A stretch of DNA of 38,163 nt. Origin: an uncultured Bacilli bacterium (GTDB taxonomy: Bacteria > Bacillota_I > Bacilli_A > RF39 > UBA660). Shown piece after piece: positions 23,201 through 35,040 of this stretch. Made by a program: the position numbers and the translations under genes. The first letter of the stretch is position 1, and every line of letters begins with the position of its first letter. The notes beneath the pieces were generated by a model. It saw nothing but the letters and a program-made list of their open reading frames with translations. It was not told the origin of the DNA and ran no database searches. The stretch covers positions 1 to 38,163 of the forward strand of contig CALVUM010000030.1 in NCBI GenBank assembly GCA_944363605.1, given 5' to 3'.

Positions 23201-24848
23201 TGAAAGAGGAAGTTGTATTCGACTTAGGTAGCTTTGAAACGAATGCAGGTATTTTAGGATTGATTCGAATGCTTGAATTTGATAAGGAACATAGCGCAGG
23301 TAAGTATCATTATAAAGGCGAAGAATCTTTGACAGTTGATAAAGAATATTTGATGAGTACAGATTTAACGGAACTTTTTATGAAAACGTTAATTTCGTTA
23401 GAAGAAAATACTGGTAAATATCCAAAACTCTTATCTGAATTAAAACGATTTTACGATATTTTGCTTGAACGAGATTTAGAGAAGGAAGAAAGAAAAAAAC
23501 TTGGAGAATGTCTAGATTCTTTATGTGCAAATAGTTACAAGGGTGCATATGTTGTTTTAAAAGAAAAATACTCTTATCAAGATGATTTATATGAACTTAT
23601 TAAGTCTTTGAAAAATGAAAAAGATAGGGAAAAGCAACTAGAACTTTTGAAAACAATTTTAGAGATTTTGAATGATACGGAAATCTATGATACTTTATTT
23701 TTTCGTGAACTTGTGTATAGTCGAATAAATAAGTTTTGGGATGGAGTAAGTTTTTTAAATCGAAATAATGCTAAAAAGGAAATGAAACTTATTCATTACG
23801 AAACTTTTGAGAAAGGTTTTAAAGAATATTTGAACTCGTCTTCAAAAAAAGTAGCAATTTGTGAAGAGTGTGGGGAGCCAATTGGCACAACTGAGAAAAT
23901 AGATTATGGTTTTTTGAAAGGAACTACTGCTGATACTTCAAGAAAACGGAATGACTTTTGGAACTATAAAGTCAATTCATGGGTTTGTCCAAAATGTGCA
24001 TTCTTATTTTCCTTAATGCCTTTAGGATTTCAAAAAAATCGAACACATTATTTATTTGTGAACGTTAATCATAATGTAGGCGATATGGTCAAGGCGAATC
24101 TAGAAAAAATTGTTGATGAAAATAAGGATGCTGTTGAATTATATCATGAAGCTTTACTTGATTTCGTTCAGCAAGAAACAAAAGTTTTGGATAATATTGA
24201 AGTTATCGAAGCGGGAGTATATGAAAAAAGATATCGAGTTAATGTGATTCAAAAAGAAGCCTTGGAAATTATAAAAAAAAGCGAAGAAAATTTAAAAAAA
24301 CTTTTAGGGTGCTATGATATAAAAGTCGATAATGGCTATCTTAACTTATATAATGAAGTTATAGGTAACATTGTGGGATTTAGAGATAATTATTCTTTAA
24401 TTTATTTGATTTTAAAACAAGGATTAGCAGATGGAAAATCTATTTATCCGGCATGGCTTATTTTGAAAATTCAATATCAGATTTCGTTAAAAAGAAAAGG
24501 AAGTGATTTAGAAATGAAAAATGATTTAGATACAGCACAATGGTTAGGAGAACAATTAAGGCTTGCTATTTTTAAAGCAAAGCAAACGAATGACCCAAAG
24601 GTACTTAATTCATTATGCTATAAGCTTTTAAATGCTATACATATTAATGATTTAGATACTTTTGTAAACATGGTTCTTAGGGCGTGTAAGAGCTATGAAG
24701 CAACTGTTCCTGTTTTATTTATGCAGGCTTTAAAAAATCATGAGAATTTTAATGATTTAGCTCATGCATATCTTATGGGATTGATGTATGATAAAAAATA
24801 CGATAAAAAAGAAACTATGGAAAATGTAGAAAAAGGAGTGGATAATAT

Positions 24849-24852
<4 letters not shown>
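23200..24852 (+). CDS. cas8: Cascade large subunit Cas8, Cst1-like with zinc ribbon
   Basis: A 550-residue protein with two zinc-binding pairs, CEEC (Cys221 and 224) and CPKC (Cys263 and 266), the CXXC-CXXC pattern of Cst1-type Cas8 from the Tneap variant of type I-B. The rest is helical and divergent, as usual for Cas8. It should recognise the PAM and hold the crRNA 5' handle. It overlaps cas7 by four bases (ATGA). Assignment rests on the zinc motif, size and position between cas6 and cas7. Confidence 0.87.
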
Positions 24853-26397
<1,545 letters not shown>

Positions 26398-26400
26398 ATT

Positions 26401-28542
26401 ATGAAAGATTATTTAAGAGTCGGAAAAATTTATGATGATACTTTTTTAGCGAAGGAAGATGAGTCTTTACGTGTGCATACAAATAATGTTTTAGAGAAAG
26501 CTTCAGAGCTTATTCATATTTACGGACATTGTTTCACGGATAAAGAAAAGACTCTTCTTTTGCTTGCTTGTGAAGTTCATGATTATGGTAAAGTTAATGC
26601 TTTATTTCAACAAAAGATAAGAGAGCATAAAAAACAAATAAATGGCGAGGTTTATCACAATTTTTTAAGTCCTCTTTTTTTGGATTTTGGAAAATTGAGT
26701 TGTGATTTTGATAAGACAGATATTAATAATTTAGTCACGGCTGTGTTTTATCATCATACTAGAGATTTTAAACAGGCTATACTAAATGTTGAGTATTTTG
26801 AAAAATATTTAAAAGAGAATATTAAAAAGTGTTTTCATACAGATTTAACTTGGCAAGGTTATTTGGGTAGGGTTTTATTTATGTATCCTAATGTCTCTGC
26901 TCGAAGTAATTTTGATTGGACAGGTTATGCTAAGTTAAAAGGACTTTTACAAAAGTGTGATTATGCTGCTAGTGCGCATGTCGAGGTTACCGAGATTTAT
27001 CATCGAGAAAGTAGAGAGATATTTTTACAAAACATTCATGAAAAAATACCTACATTACGGGTATTTCAGAAGTATTTAGAAGAGAATCAAGATAAGAATA
27101 TTGTCGCAGTAGCGCCGACAGGTTCAGGAAAAACGGAAGGTTCTTTTCTTTGGCTTGGCAAGGAGAAGGGCTTTTATACGTTACCTTTAAAAGTTGCATC
27201 GAATGCAATTTATAAGAGAGCTAGGGAATTATATGGCTATGATGAAGTTTCATTACTTCATTCAAGTGCTTTAGATATTCTTATGGAAGAAGGGCTTGAG
27301 GGTCGCTTTGAAATTACTAAAAATTTAGGATATCCGCTTACTATTACCACAGTAGATCAGTTGTTCAAATTTACTTTTAAAGCTCTTGGCCATGAAATTT
27401 TATTTGCAACTTTAACTTATGCGAAGGTTGTTATTGATGAAATTCAAATGTATTCTTCGACGATTTTGGCTTGTTTACTGGTTGGTCTTGGATATCTTGT
27501 TAAGCAAGGTGGAAAGTTTTTGATTACAACGGCTACTTTGCCACCTCTTTTTTTAGAATATTTAGATCGTTTCGTTGGGGCAGAAAATTATGAAAAACCA
27601 GCGCCTTTTTTAGAAGTATCAGCTGAGAAACGACATTATATTTTGGTTGTTCCGGATGATTTTCAGTATTCGCTTATTGTAGAACAAGCTTTAAATCATA
27701 AAGTTTTAGTGATTTGTAACACAGTAAAAAGAGCTCAAGAAGTCTATCAAATTTTACGAGAACAAATAGAGAATGTTTATTTACTTCATAGTCGTTTTAT
27801 TAAAAAGGATCGATTTCGGCTTGAAAATGACATTTGCAATTTTGATGGAATTGGCATATGGGTAACAACACAGGTTGTAGAAGCAAGTTTGGATATTGAT
27901 TTTGATATTTTGCATACCGATATGGCTCATATTGATAATTTGTTTCAGCGAATGGGAAGATGTTATCGTAAACGCAATTATGAAGGGGATAAGCCTAATG
28001 TCTATATTTATGATTCGAAAGTTGGATTACGAAAAAAAGGAAGTACTAAAGGAATTTATGATGAAGATATTTATTTAAGCTCGTTAGAGGAATTAATGAA
28101 GTATTCGGATAGTTTTTTAACAGAGAAAATAAAATATAGGATTATCCAAAACATTTACAATCGTGAAGCTTTAAAAGGAACTACATATTTGAATGACTTA
28201 GATAAGAAAATCTACTTGTTAGAAAATAGTTATCCAGGTGAGTATTCGAAAATGGAAGCAGATAATCTATTTAGAGATATTACCAGTTACACTGTAATTC
28301 CGGAGCCTGTTTATGAGGAAAATATTAATTTGTTTCAAGATTTGATGCAACAATATAATCAAGCAAAAGGATTAGATAAACTAAAAATTAAAAACAAAAT
28401 TTTGGATTATTCGGTTGCTGTTCCTTCTTACTATAAACAATTTATTGATAAGAACGAATTATTGCCTGGACTTAGTCGGGCTCGAGTTTTGTATGATGAA
28501 AAGTTAGGTGTCGTTTATGAAGAATACAACAATCAATTTTGA
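26401..28542 (+). CDS. cas3: Cas3 HD nuclease-helicase
   Basis: A 713-residue protein. The N-terminal HD domain has H60-D61 in EVHDYGK and YHHTRDF. The helicase part has Walker A APTGSGKTE (near 239-247), motif II IDEIQMY in place of DEAH, motif III TTATLP, motif V TTQVVEASLDIDFD and motif VI QRMGRCYRKR. It degrades DNA marked by Cascade. All motifs look intact, so interference should be functional. It overlaps cas4 by 26 bases. Confidence 0.95.
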   Translation: MKDYLRVGKIYDDTFLAKEDESLRVHTNNVLEKASELIHIYGHCFTDKEKTLLLLACEVHDYGKVNALFQQKIREHKKQINGEVYHNFLSPLFLDFGKLSCDFDKTDINNLVTAVFYHHTRDFKQAILNVEYFEKYLKENIKKCFHTDLTWQGYLGRVLFMYPNVSARSNFDWTGYAKLKGLLQKCDYAASAHVEVTEIYHRESREIFLQNIHEKIPTLRVFQKYLEENQDKNIVAVAPTGSGKTEGSFLWLGKEKGFYTLPLKVASNAIYKRARELYGYDEVSLLHSSALDILMEEGLEGRFEITKNLGYPLTITTVDQLFKFTFKALGHEILFATLTYAKVVIDEIQMYSSTILACLLVGLGYLVKQGGKFLITTATLPPLFLEYLDRFVGAENYEKPAPFLEVSAEKRHYILVVPDDFQYSLIVEQALNHKVLVICNTVKRAQEVYQILREQIENVYLLHSRFIKKDRFRLENDICNFDGIGIWVTTQVVEASLDIDFDILHTDMAHIDNLFQRMGRCYRKRNYEGDKPNVYIYDSKVGLRKKGSTKGIYDEDIYLSSLEELMKYSDSFLTEKIKYRIIQNIYNREALKGTTYLNDLDKKIYLLENSYPGEYSKMEADNLFRDITSYTVIPEPVYEENINLFQDLMQQYNQAKGLDKLKIKNKILDYSVAVPSYYKQFIDKNELLPGLSRARVLYDEKLGVVYEEYNNQF

Positions 28543-29023
28543 TTTAGGGGGCTTGGCTTTTTCTTATAGTGTGATGTGTCCTAGAAAATTATGGCTATAT
28601 TGTAATCATATCCAATTTGAAAACTTTAATGAGAATGTAAAAATCGGTAAAGAAATAGAAGAAAATTATTATTTGCGAGAAAAAAAGAATGTTTTAATTG
28701 ATGGCATAAATATTGATTTTTTTAAAGATGGTGTTGTTTTTGAAGTGAAAAAAAGTTCTCATTCTAGGGAATTTGCTTTGCTTCAATTAAAGTACTATTT
28801 ATATGTTTTAGAAAAAAAGGGTTTTTCTAATGTGAAAGGTGTACTTAAAATTCCTGAGGAACGAATTACAGAAGAAATAATTTTGGAACCTGATGATGTA
28901 GCTTTTATTGAGAATAAACTGATAGAAGTATCAAAGGTGCTAAGTGGTTCAATTCCTAAGGTAGAGAGGAAAAAGATTTGTAGTAAGTGTGCTTATTATG
29001 AATTTTGTTTTGTAGAAGAATGA
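28517..29023 (+). CDS. cas4: Cas4 adaptation exonuclease
   Basis: About 168 residues. The four cysteines of the Fe-S cluster are visible: one in SYSVMCPRKLW and three in ICSKCAYYEFC near the C-terminus. The nuclease core shows GVVFEVKKSSHS. It trims prespacers and selects PAM orientation for Cas1-Cas2. The ATG at 28517 is preferred over the GTG at 28508 because AGGTG is correctly spaced before it. Its stop TGA overlaps the ATG of cas1. Confidence 0.92.
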   Translation: MKNTTINFDLGGLAFSYSVMCPRKLWLYCNHIQFENFNENVKIGKEIEENYYLREKKNVLIDGINIDFFKDGVVFEVKKSSHSREFALLQLKYYLYVLEKKGFSNVKGVLKIPEERITEEIILEPDDVAFIENKLIEVSKVLSGSIPKVERKKICSKCAYYEFCFVEE

Positions 29024-30011
29024 AAAGTCTTATTATATTTTTAGTAGTGGAGAACTAAAGAGAAGAAATGATTCAATTACTTTAACTAGTGAAGATTTAG
29101 TTAAAAAAAATATACCTGTAGAAAGAATTAAGGATTTACATATTTTTGGGAATGTGACTTATAATTCAAAACTATTTGATTTTGTTTCACAATATGGGAT
29201 TTTAATTCACATGTACAATTATTATGGTTATTATTCAGGGACATTTTATCCTAAAGAAAAGTATGTTTCAGGTAAATTGTTAGTGAAACAAGTGGAAAAC
29301 TATATTGATTTGTCTAAGCGTTTGGTTATTGCCAAAGAGTTTATAGTGTCGGCTAGTTATAATATTCTTCGGAATTTGAAATATTATCAAAATCGAGGAA
29401 AGGATTTACAGGATTATATTGAACGTATAGAAGAGTTTCGAAAGCAAATTTCGGAAACTAATTCTATTGAAGAATTAATGGGAGTTGAAGGTAATATTCG
29501 AAAGGTTTATTATGAGTCTTGGAGTATTATTATTAATCAAGATATTGATTTTGATAAGAGAGTGAAAAGACCTCCTGATAATATGATTAATTCTTTAATT
29601 TCTTTTTTAAATACGATCATTTATACGAAAAATTTGAGTCAAATTTATCAAACTCAATTAAATCCTACTGTTAGTTATTTGCATGAGCCTTCTGATCGAC
29701 GGTTTAGTTTAGCTTTGGATGTATCGGAAATATTTAAACCTTTGATAGTGGATAGAACAATTTTTTCTTTACTGAATCGAAATATAATTTCAGAAGCAGA
29801 TTTTGAGAGTGATTCAAACTTTTTGAAGTTAAAAGATTCAGCTCGAAAAAGGGTACTTCAGGAATTGGGGGAGTGTTTATCAAGGACAATACAACATCGA
29901 AGTATTAAAAGAAAGGTAAGCTATGAGCATCTTATTAAGTTAGAACTTTATAAACTGATTAAATATTTTATTGAAGATGAACCTTATAAAGGGTTTAAGA
30001 TTTGGTGGTAG
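29020..30011 (+). pseudogene. cas1: cas1 with a one-base frameshift at its start
   Basis: The Cas1 frame reads EKSYYIFSSGELKRRN, then VERIKDLHIFGNVTYNSK, GILIHMYNYYGYYSGTFYP, the metal residues in LMGVEGNIRK, YLHEPSDRRF and LALDVSE, to a stop at 30011. The natural ATG at 29020 overlaps cas4 (ATGA), but ATG-AAA-AGT runs into a stop after 12 codons. One extra A would give MKKSYYIFSSGEL and a normal 330-residue Cas1. In-frame alternatives are an ATT at 29037 with a weak ribosome site or a GTG at 29154 that removes about 45 residues. Cas1 is the spacer integrase, so adaptation may be lost. Confidence 0.8.
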
Positions 30012-30012
30012 T

Positions 30013-30291
30013 ATGTATGTTGTTTTAATTTATGATATTAAACAAGTTGGAGATTATCAGAAAGTTTGGCGATTGGTTTATAAGGAATGCAAGAAATATT
30101 TGTATCATGTACAAAATTCTGTTTTTGAGGGAGAGCTATCTAAAAGTCAATTGTTTACACTTAAATTTAAGTTAGAAAAGATATTTCGTAAGGATTTGGA
30201 CTCATGTATCGTTTTTAAATCTAATAATAGTCGTTGGTTAGATAAGGTTTATATTACTGAGCAAAGGAATGATGATTATCAGTTTATTTAG
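30013..30291 (+). CDS. cas2: Cas2 adaptation subunit
   Basis: Ninety-two residues starting MYVVLIYDIKQVG, the normal Cas2 N-terminus with the conserved Asp after strand 1. FEGELSKSQL matches the family's second strand. It bridges two Cas1 dimers for spacer integration. It begins one base after the cas1 stop; longer starts inside cas1 lack support. The TAG stop is the first base of homology shared with the leader of array 1. Confidence 0.93.
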   Translation: MYVVLIYDIKQVGDYQKVWRLVYKECKKYLYHVQNSVFEGELSKSQLFTLKFKLEKIFRKDLDSCIVFKSNNSRWLDKVYITEQRNDDYQFI

Positions 30292-30428
30292 TCTGTCGAC
30301 CGTTAATCTTGCAAAAAGTACTGGAGATCGACAGATGTTTGTGAAAAAGATTATAGGATTTTGTAGAAAATTATGTGGTTCTATGATATATTTTAGATGA
30401 AAATTCATTGAAATGTTATGAATTTTCG
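30292..30428 (+). promoter_or_regulatory. Leader of array 2
   Basis: Inverted near-copy of 22044-22180. It contains TCTGTCGA (30292-30299) and TCGACAGA (30328-30335), exactly 93 bp before the first repeat. A TTGTAG and a TATGAT separated by about 17 bp may be the array promoter. Confidence 0.85.
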
Positions 30429-31183
30429 GTTTGAATTTTAACATAGTGTAATTTAAAGGCATTAAATTAACCAATTCAACCATAAATTCAACAGGTTTGA
30501 ATCTTAACATAGTGTAATTTAAAGGTTCTCACAAAAACGATATCAAAATGCAATATAGAAGTTTGAATCTTAACATAGTGTAATTTAAAGTTTTTTTATT
30601 GATTTCTTCGCAAGCTCTTTGTCTAGGTTTGAATCTTAACATAGTGTAATTTAAAGCTGTATCGGCATCAATCTGCGTAGGGTATTTATAATAAGTTTGA
30701 ATCTTAACATAGTGTAATTTAAAGGGGCTTATGGAAATTGATATTATAAACACTTTAGAGTTTGAATCTTAACATAGTGTAATTTAAAGCTGCTTGAATT
30801 TTAGTTCCCGCAACACTTGCGAAAGTTTTAATCTTAACATAGTGTAATTTAAAGTAATGAATTAGGTACTTTAGACAACCATTCAAACTCGTTTGAATCT
30901 TAACATAGTGTAATTTAAAGGTTAAAGCAGTAATGAAAGCGCTAAAATCAACTACAGTTTGAATCTTAACATAGTGTAATTTAAAGCACGCAAAAAGAAT
31001 ATATTTAAATTATTTTAGAAAAGTTTGAATTTTAACATAGTGTAATTTAAAGTCTTTTTTGATACATATCATCAACTATTTTTTCAGCGTTTGAATCTTA
31101 ACATAGTGTAATTTAAAGAAATTATGTATCGGAATTGTCCCATTTTCATTTTTGGCTGAATCTAAACATAATGTAATATCTAT
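30429..31183 (+). CRISPR. CRISPR array 2: 12 repeats, 11 spacers, read rightward
   Basis: Repeats of 30 bp begin at 30429, 30495, 30561, 30627, 30695, 30760, 30825, 30891, 30957, 31023, 31089 and 31154; spacers are 35-38 bp. Most repeats have GTTTGAATCTTAAC, while the leader-proximal one and that at 31023 have GTTTGAATTTTAAC, as in array 1. The repeat at 30825 has GTTTTAATC. The last repeat is heavily degenerate, marking the distal end. Confidence 0.97.
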
Positions 31184-31257
31184 TTGTATTTGGAAAATTT
31201 TTTATTTTAAATTTTTAGTACTTTTTGTTTAAAAAAATTAAATTTTTGTATTTAGAA

Positions 31258-31312
31258 TTTTTCGACATTTTTCGACTTTTTCGTTGACAAGAATTTTTAG
31301 AAATTTTATAAT
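31258..31312 (+). promoter_or_regulatory. Consensus promoter of the surface-protein operon with tandem upstream motifs
   Basis: TTGACA (31284-31289), 17 bp, TATAAT (31307-31312). Directly upstream are TTTTTCGAC at 31258-31266 and 31268-31276 and TTTTTCG at 31277-31283. The 77-base leader that follows has a tiny frame near 31348 (MFIYGCKE) behind GAGGGCGG. Confidence 0.8.
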
Positions 31313-31389
31313 GTTAGTGTATTGTAAAGAATATCCGAGGGCGGCTTATGTTTATTTATGGTTGTAAGGAGTAAGAAGGGATAGGGAAG

Positions 31390-32088
31390 ATGCAAGACAA
31401 AGTAAGGATTACTTCAAAAAAAGTATTACGAGAAAAACGATTAAGAAAAATCTTTCTTATATTAATTGTTCTTCTTTTATTTTTACTTCTTTTGTTCTAT
31501 ATGATTGTCGGTATTGTTTATAATCGTGGAAATTTTAGCATCACGCTAGATAAAAACTTGTACTTCGATAGAGGTCTCATCATGTATGATGATCCTTTAA
31601 ATAAAGAATATAGGCCAACGCTTTATGCAGAAGCTCCTAGTACATTTGATAATATCTCGCAGTACTGGCTTCCAGAAGATATTACGGAATATGGTGGAGG
31701 AAGTCATAATGGCAAGAGTTATTTGGCTTATACTTTTTATGTTGAGAATATAGGTGAGGAGATTCGGGACTATTGGAGTGAAGTGTATATCGAAGACGTT
31801 ACAAGAAACGTCGATGATGCTGTTCGAATTCGAATCTATCGAAATGATGAGTATGTTACTTTTGCTAAGGGAAAGGCAAATGGTGAAGCAGAATCTAATA
31901 CAACAGCTTTTCTAAGTGAAACTTTGGCAGGGCGAATGCACATCGAAAATTCAATGCCTGGAAGTATTGATAAGTTCACTTTGGTAATATGGATAGAAGG
32001 CAGTGACCAAGATTGTACGGACGATATTTTAGGTGGCGAATTCAAAGTCCGATTGAGATTCAATTCAGAATATGTCGAAGAAAACTAA
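31390..32088 (+). CDS. Anchored surface protein, first gene of the TYAWF operon
   Basis: A 232-residue protein. A very basic N-terminus (residues 1-22) and one long membrane helix (about 23-43) are followed by an extracellular beta-rich domain. It lacks the TYAWF motif but its C-terminus (KFTLVIWIEGSDQDCTDD, then FKVRLRFN) matches the terminal element of the next three proteins (VYIWLEGQD and later strands), so it belongs to the same system. It may be an assembly or anchoring partner. It starts at an ATG after AGGGAAG and is followed after 18 bases by the first large paralogue. Confidence 0.7.
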   Translation: MQDKVRITSKKVLREKRLRKIFLILIVLLLFLLLLFYMIVGIVYNRGNFSITLDKNLYFDRGLIMYDDPLNKEYRPTLYAEAPSTFDNISQYWLPEDITEYGGGSHNGKSYLAYTFYVENIGEEIRDYWSEVYIEDVTRNVDDAVRIRIYRNDEYVTFAKGKANGEAESNTTAFLSETLAGRMHIENSMPGSIDKFTLVIWIEGSDQDCTDDILGGEFKVRLRFNSEYVEEN

Positions 32089-32106
32089 GAAGGGAAGAGG
32101 TAAAGA

Positions 32107-33519
32107 ATGACAAAAAGAAATAATAAGCATGAAAAAAGACTTAGAATGCTTATTTTAGCTGTAGTAGTTTGTACTTTTATTTTAGGCGCATCTACTTATG
32201 CATGGTTCATTGGAATGCGAACTGTTAATGTTTCTAGTTTTGATGTTAGTATTGCTACAACTGAGAGTTTAATGCTTTCAATCGATGGAAAAACATGGAC
32301 AGAAAATTTAACAATTAATGGCGAAAACTATAATACTGCTGCTTATACTGGCAATACAAATAGCTGGGGTGGCGAAGATGGTTTAATTCCAATGAGTAGT
32401 ATTGGAAAAATTGACACTGCCGCATCAAGAATGATTTTATTTGAAAAAGGAAGCTTTACTGCATCTGATGGCGGATACCGTTTAATGGCTAGTCAAGTTA
32501 AAAATGGCGAAGCTGATGGTGGCGAAGCTGATGGTTATGTTGCTTTTGATTTATTCATTCGTAACATGTCAGGAAATGAATATTATGAAGAAGTTGATTT
32601 CTTAAATGAAGAGGCAATTTATCTAACACCTGGTTCTTCTGTTAAAGTTTCAGGAGCTGGAGCTGATAAAGAAAAAACCGGTATTGAAAATTCAGTACGT
32701 GTTGCTTTCATGCAAGTTGGTCGTGTAAAATCTGATGTAGCTGAGGGAGATATTACAGGAATTACCTGTACAGATGAAGGAGCTGTTTTAGGTATTTGTG
32801 ATGATCGTGATGCAACTATTTGGGAACCAAATGATACACAACACGTAGATAATGCAATTAATTGGTATAATACGGCTTGTAAGAAAAGAACAGGGGCTAC
32901 TTTAACTGCGGATGATGCTTATACAGCTGAAGCATGTAATGCAGTAGTTAATGGTACATATTCTAAAACTTATGCTGTTAGTGGAGTTATTGATTATACA
33001 AATAACGTAGATAATTACGATGGAATTGAATACAATGGATATACAGGTTCAATTGCTAGTGAGGCAGCTGCTGGTAAATTAGTTGGTGTTGATACATTTA
33101 CGGATTCAGAAAAAAATTTACAAAGTACAGCTCGTCCTGAATTTATTCGTTTAGCGCCTAATAGTATTACGAAAGTACGTGTATATATCTGGCTTGAAGG
33201 TCAAGATGTTGATAATTATGATTTTGCTCAATTAGGACGTCAAATTTCAGTTAATTTCGGATTTACGAAAGAAAGATTCTATGGTGAAGATATTGATTAT
33301 GAAGGACCAGAACTTCCAGATGATGTTCAAAAAGATATAGCTACACAAGCATATTCAGCAGAAGATACAGTTGAATTTATTTCTGATAGCTATGTAACTT
33401 ATGCTGATGGTAATTTCAGTATTCCAAGTTGGATTACAACATTCTCATTTAAAGATGGCGATAAGAGAGTATTAGCAACTAAGAGTGTTGACACTTGGAC
33501 ATTTAATGATATAGATTAA
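32107..33519 (+). CDS. TYAWF-motif surface protein, paralogue A
   Basis: A 470-residue protein. A basic tail and one membrane segment end in ASTYAWFIGMRTVNVSSFDV, followed by an extracellular domain with TESLMLSIDGKTW, VAFDLFIRNMSG and the C-terminal RLAPNSITKVRVYIWLEGQD. Extracellular Cys residues are present (for example ITCTDE and NTACKKR). The membrane-proximal motif resembles that of TasA/camelysin fibre proteins, but a long uncleaved anchor is possible. It is a clear tandem paralogue of the next gene, including a stretch of about 36 identical bases near 33150. Frequent CGT and GCT codons suggest high expression. A structural surface role is inference. Confidence 0.8.
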   Translation: MTKRNNKHEKRLRMLILAVVVCTFILGASTYAWFIGMRTVNVSSFDVSIATTESLMLSIDGKTWTENLTINGENYNTAAYTGNTNSWGGEDGLIPMSSIGKIDTAASRMILFEKGSFTASDGGYRLMASQVKNGEADGGEADGYVAFDLFIRNMSGNEYYEEVDFLNEEAIYLTPGSSVKVSGAGADKEKTGIENSVRVAFMQVGRVKSDVAEGDITGITCTDEGAVLGICDDRDATIWEPNDTQHVDNAINWYNTACKKRTGATLTADDAYTAEACNAVVNGTYSKTYAVSGVIDYTNNVDNYDGIEYNGYTGSIASEAAAGKLVGVDTFTDSEKNLQSTARPEFIRLAPNSITKVRVYIWLEGQDVDNYDFAQLGRQISVNFGFTKERFYGEDIDYEGPELPDDVQKDIATQAYSAEDTVEFISDSYVTYADGNFSIPSWITTFSFKDGDKRVLATKSVDTWTFNDID

Positions 33520-33538
33520 AATATAGAAAGGGTAAAAA

Positions 33539-35035
33539 ATGAAAAAACACAATGAAAAACATAGTAAGAAAATAAGAAATTTAGTGGTTATTTGTTTATT
33601 GTGTGGAATCGTTTTAGCAGCTTCAACGTATGCATGGTTTATTGGAATGAGAACTGTTAACGTTTCTAGTTTCGATATTAATATTGCATCAACTGAAGGT
33701 CTATACTTATCCATGGATGGTGAGAGTTGGACATATAATCTTGATGTTGCTAATGCACCACAATATGCTAATAACGCGAATAAACTTGCTGATGTTGAAT
33801 TAATTCCAATGAGTAGTGTTGGAGATATGGATAAAACTTCATCAAGAATGAAACTTTATGAAAAAGGTAGTTTAACTGCAACTAAAGGTGGTTACCGATT
33901 ACTTGCTAGTCAAGTAAATAACTATACAAACAAAGTTGCAGATACTAATGAATATATTGAAGGTGACGGTTACGTAGCATTTGATTTATTTATTAAAAAT
34001 TTATCTGGCGAAGAATATTATGTAGAAAATAATCCATTAAATGAAGAAGCAATTTATTTAACTACAAATTCTTCTGTAACTGTTGCAGAAGCTGGCGGAG
34101 TTCCTAACACAGGAATTGAAAACTCTATTCGGGTTGCTTTTGCACAAATCGGACGTGTTGAAGCTAATACAGAAAATGTTTCAAATATTACAAAGATTAC
34201 TTGTTCTGATGTAGCTGCTACTGATGATCAAGTTCAAGTAACGGGTATTTGTCGTAGTGCTCAAATTTGGGAGCCAAATGATAAAGCACACGTTCAAAAT
34301 GCTATAAATTGGTATAACACAGCTTGCGATAAGAGAACAAGTGATGATGTAAATGCAGACGCGTCTTATGCAGATCGTGCTGAAGATGCTGAAGATACGA
34401 CAACATGTAATGCTATTACAAACGGAACTGCTTCTGCTACTTATGCAATAAGTCGTGAAATCATTGTTGGAGACAACGTTAATATTTATGACGGAACAGC
34501 TTATAATACTTATGCAAAAAATACAATTGATTATGCTACTTATATTGCTGCTGAAGAGGATGCTAGAGATGGCTATAAATTAGTTGAATATCCATACTTT
34601 ACAGATACAATGAAAGCTTTAACAGGAATAGATCGTCCACAATTTATGACATTAGCGCCTAATAGTATTACGAAAGTACGTGTATATGTTTTCTTAGAAG
34701 GTCAAGATATTGATAATTATGACTTCGCTCAATTAGGAGCAAAGATTTCTGTTAATTTTGGATTCACGAAAGAAAGATTTACTGAAAATGATGTTAACCA
34801 TGAAGGTCCATCTACAGATATTACTGAAGGCATGACTTATTATAATGCTGTTGGAGATGTAGTAGTTACAACACCAGATTCAGGAATCACTTATAACGCA
34901 GATACTCATTACTTTGTTATTCCAGCTGAATTTAAAAATAACTTTACATTTACAGATGATGGAACAACTTATACAGCAACTTATTCATTAGTTGATGGTA
35001 ATGATACTTGGACAATTGCTAAACAAACGCCTTAG
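33539..35035 (+). CDS. TYAWF-motif surface protein, paralogue B
   Basis: A 498-residue protein with the same order of elements as its upstream neighbour: membrane segment ending in ASTYAWFIGMRTVNVSSFDI, TEGLYLSMDGESW, VAFDLFIKNLSGEEYY, EPNDKAHVQNAINWYNTAC, and TLAPNSITKVRVYVFLEGQD. It has an Asp/Ala-rich insertion around residues 265-290 and an extra C-terminal beta-like segment. A hairpin terminator after it (35041-35082) may reduce transcription of the last three genes, giving the two large proteins a stoichiometric excess. The start has AAAGGGT upstream. Confidence 0.8.
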   Translation: MKKHNEKHSKKIRNLVVICLLCGIVLAASTYAWFIGMRTVNVSSFDINIASTEGLYLSMDGESWTYNLDVANAPQYANNANKLADVELIPMSSVGDMDKTSSRMKLYEKGSLTATKGGYRLLASQVNNYTNKVADTNEYIEGDGYVAFDLFIKNLSGEEYYVENNPLNEEAIYLTTNSSVTVAEAGGVPNTGIENSIRVAFAQIGRVEANTENVSNITKITCSDVAATDDQVQVTGICRSAQIWEPNDKAHVQNAINWYNTACDKRTSDDVNADASYADRAEDAEDTTTCNAITNGTASATYAISREIIVGDNVNIYDGTAYNTYAKNTIDYATYIAAEEDARDGYKLVEYPYFTDTMKALTGIDRPQFMTLAPNSITKVRVYVFLEGQDIDNYDFAQLGAKISVNFGFTKERFTENDVNHEGPSTDITEGMTYYNAVGDVVVTTPDSGITYNADTHYFVIPAEFKNNFTFTDDGTTYTATYSLVDGNDTWTIAKQTP

Positions 35036-35040
35036 TAAAA

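Noticed and set aside
30238-30753. Minus-strand ORFs over array 2
   Set aside because: Same repeat artefact; no ribosome site and spacer-dependent content.
31154-31183. A second crRNA-like regulatory unit after array 2
   Set aside because: Only a single degenerate repeat is present. It continues the array's spacing (65 bp) and is simply the terminal repeat.
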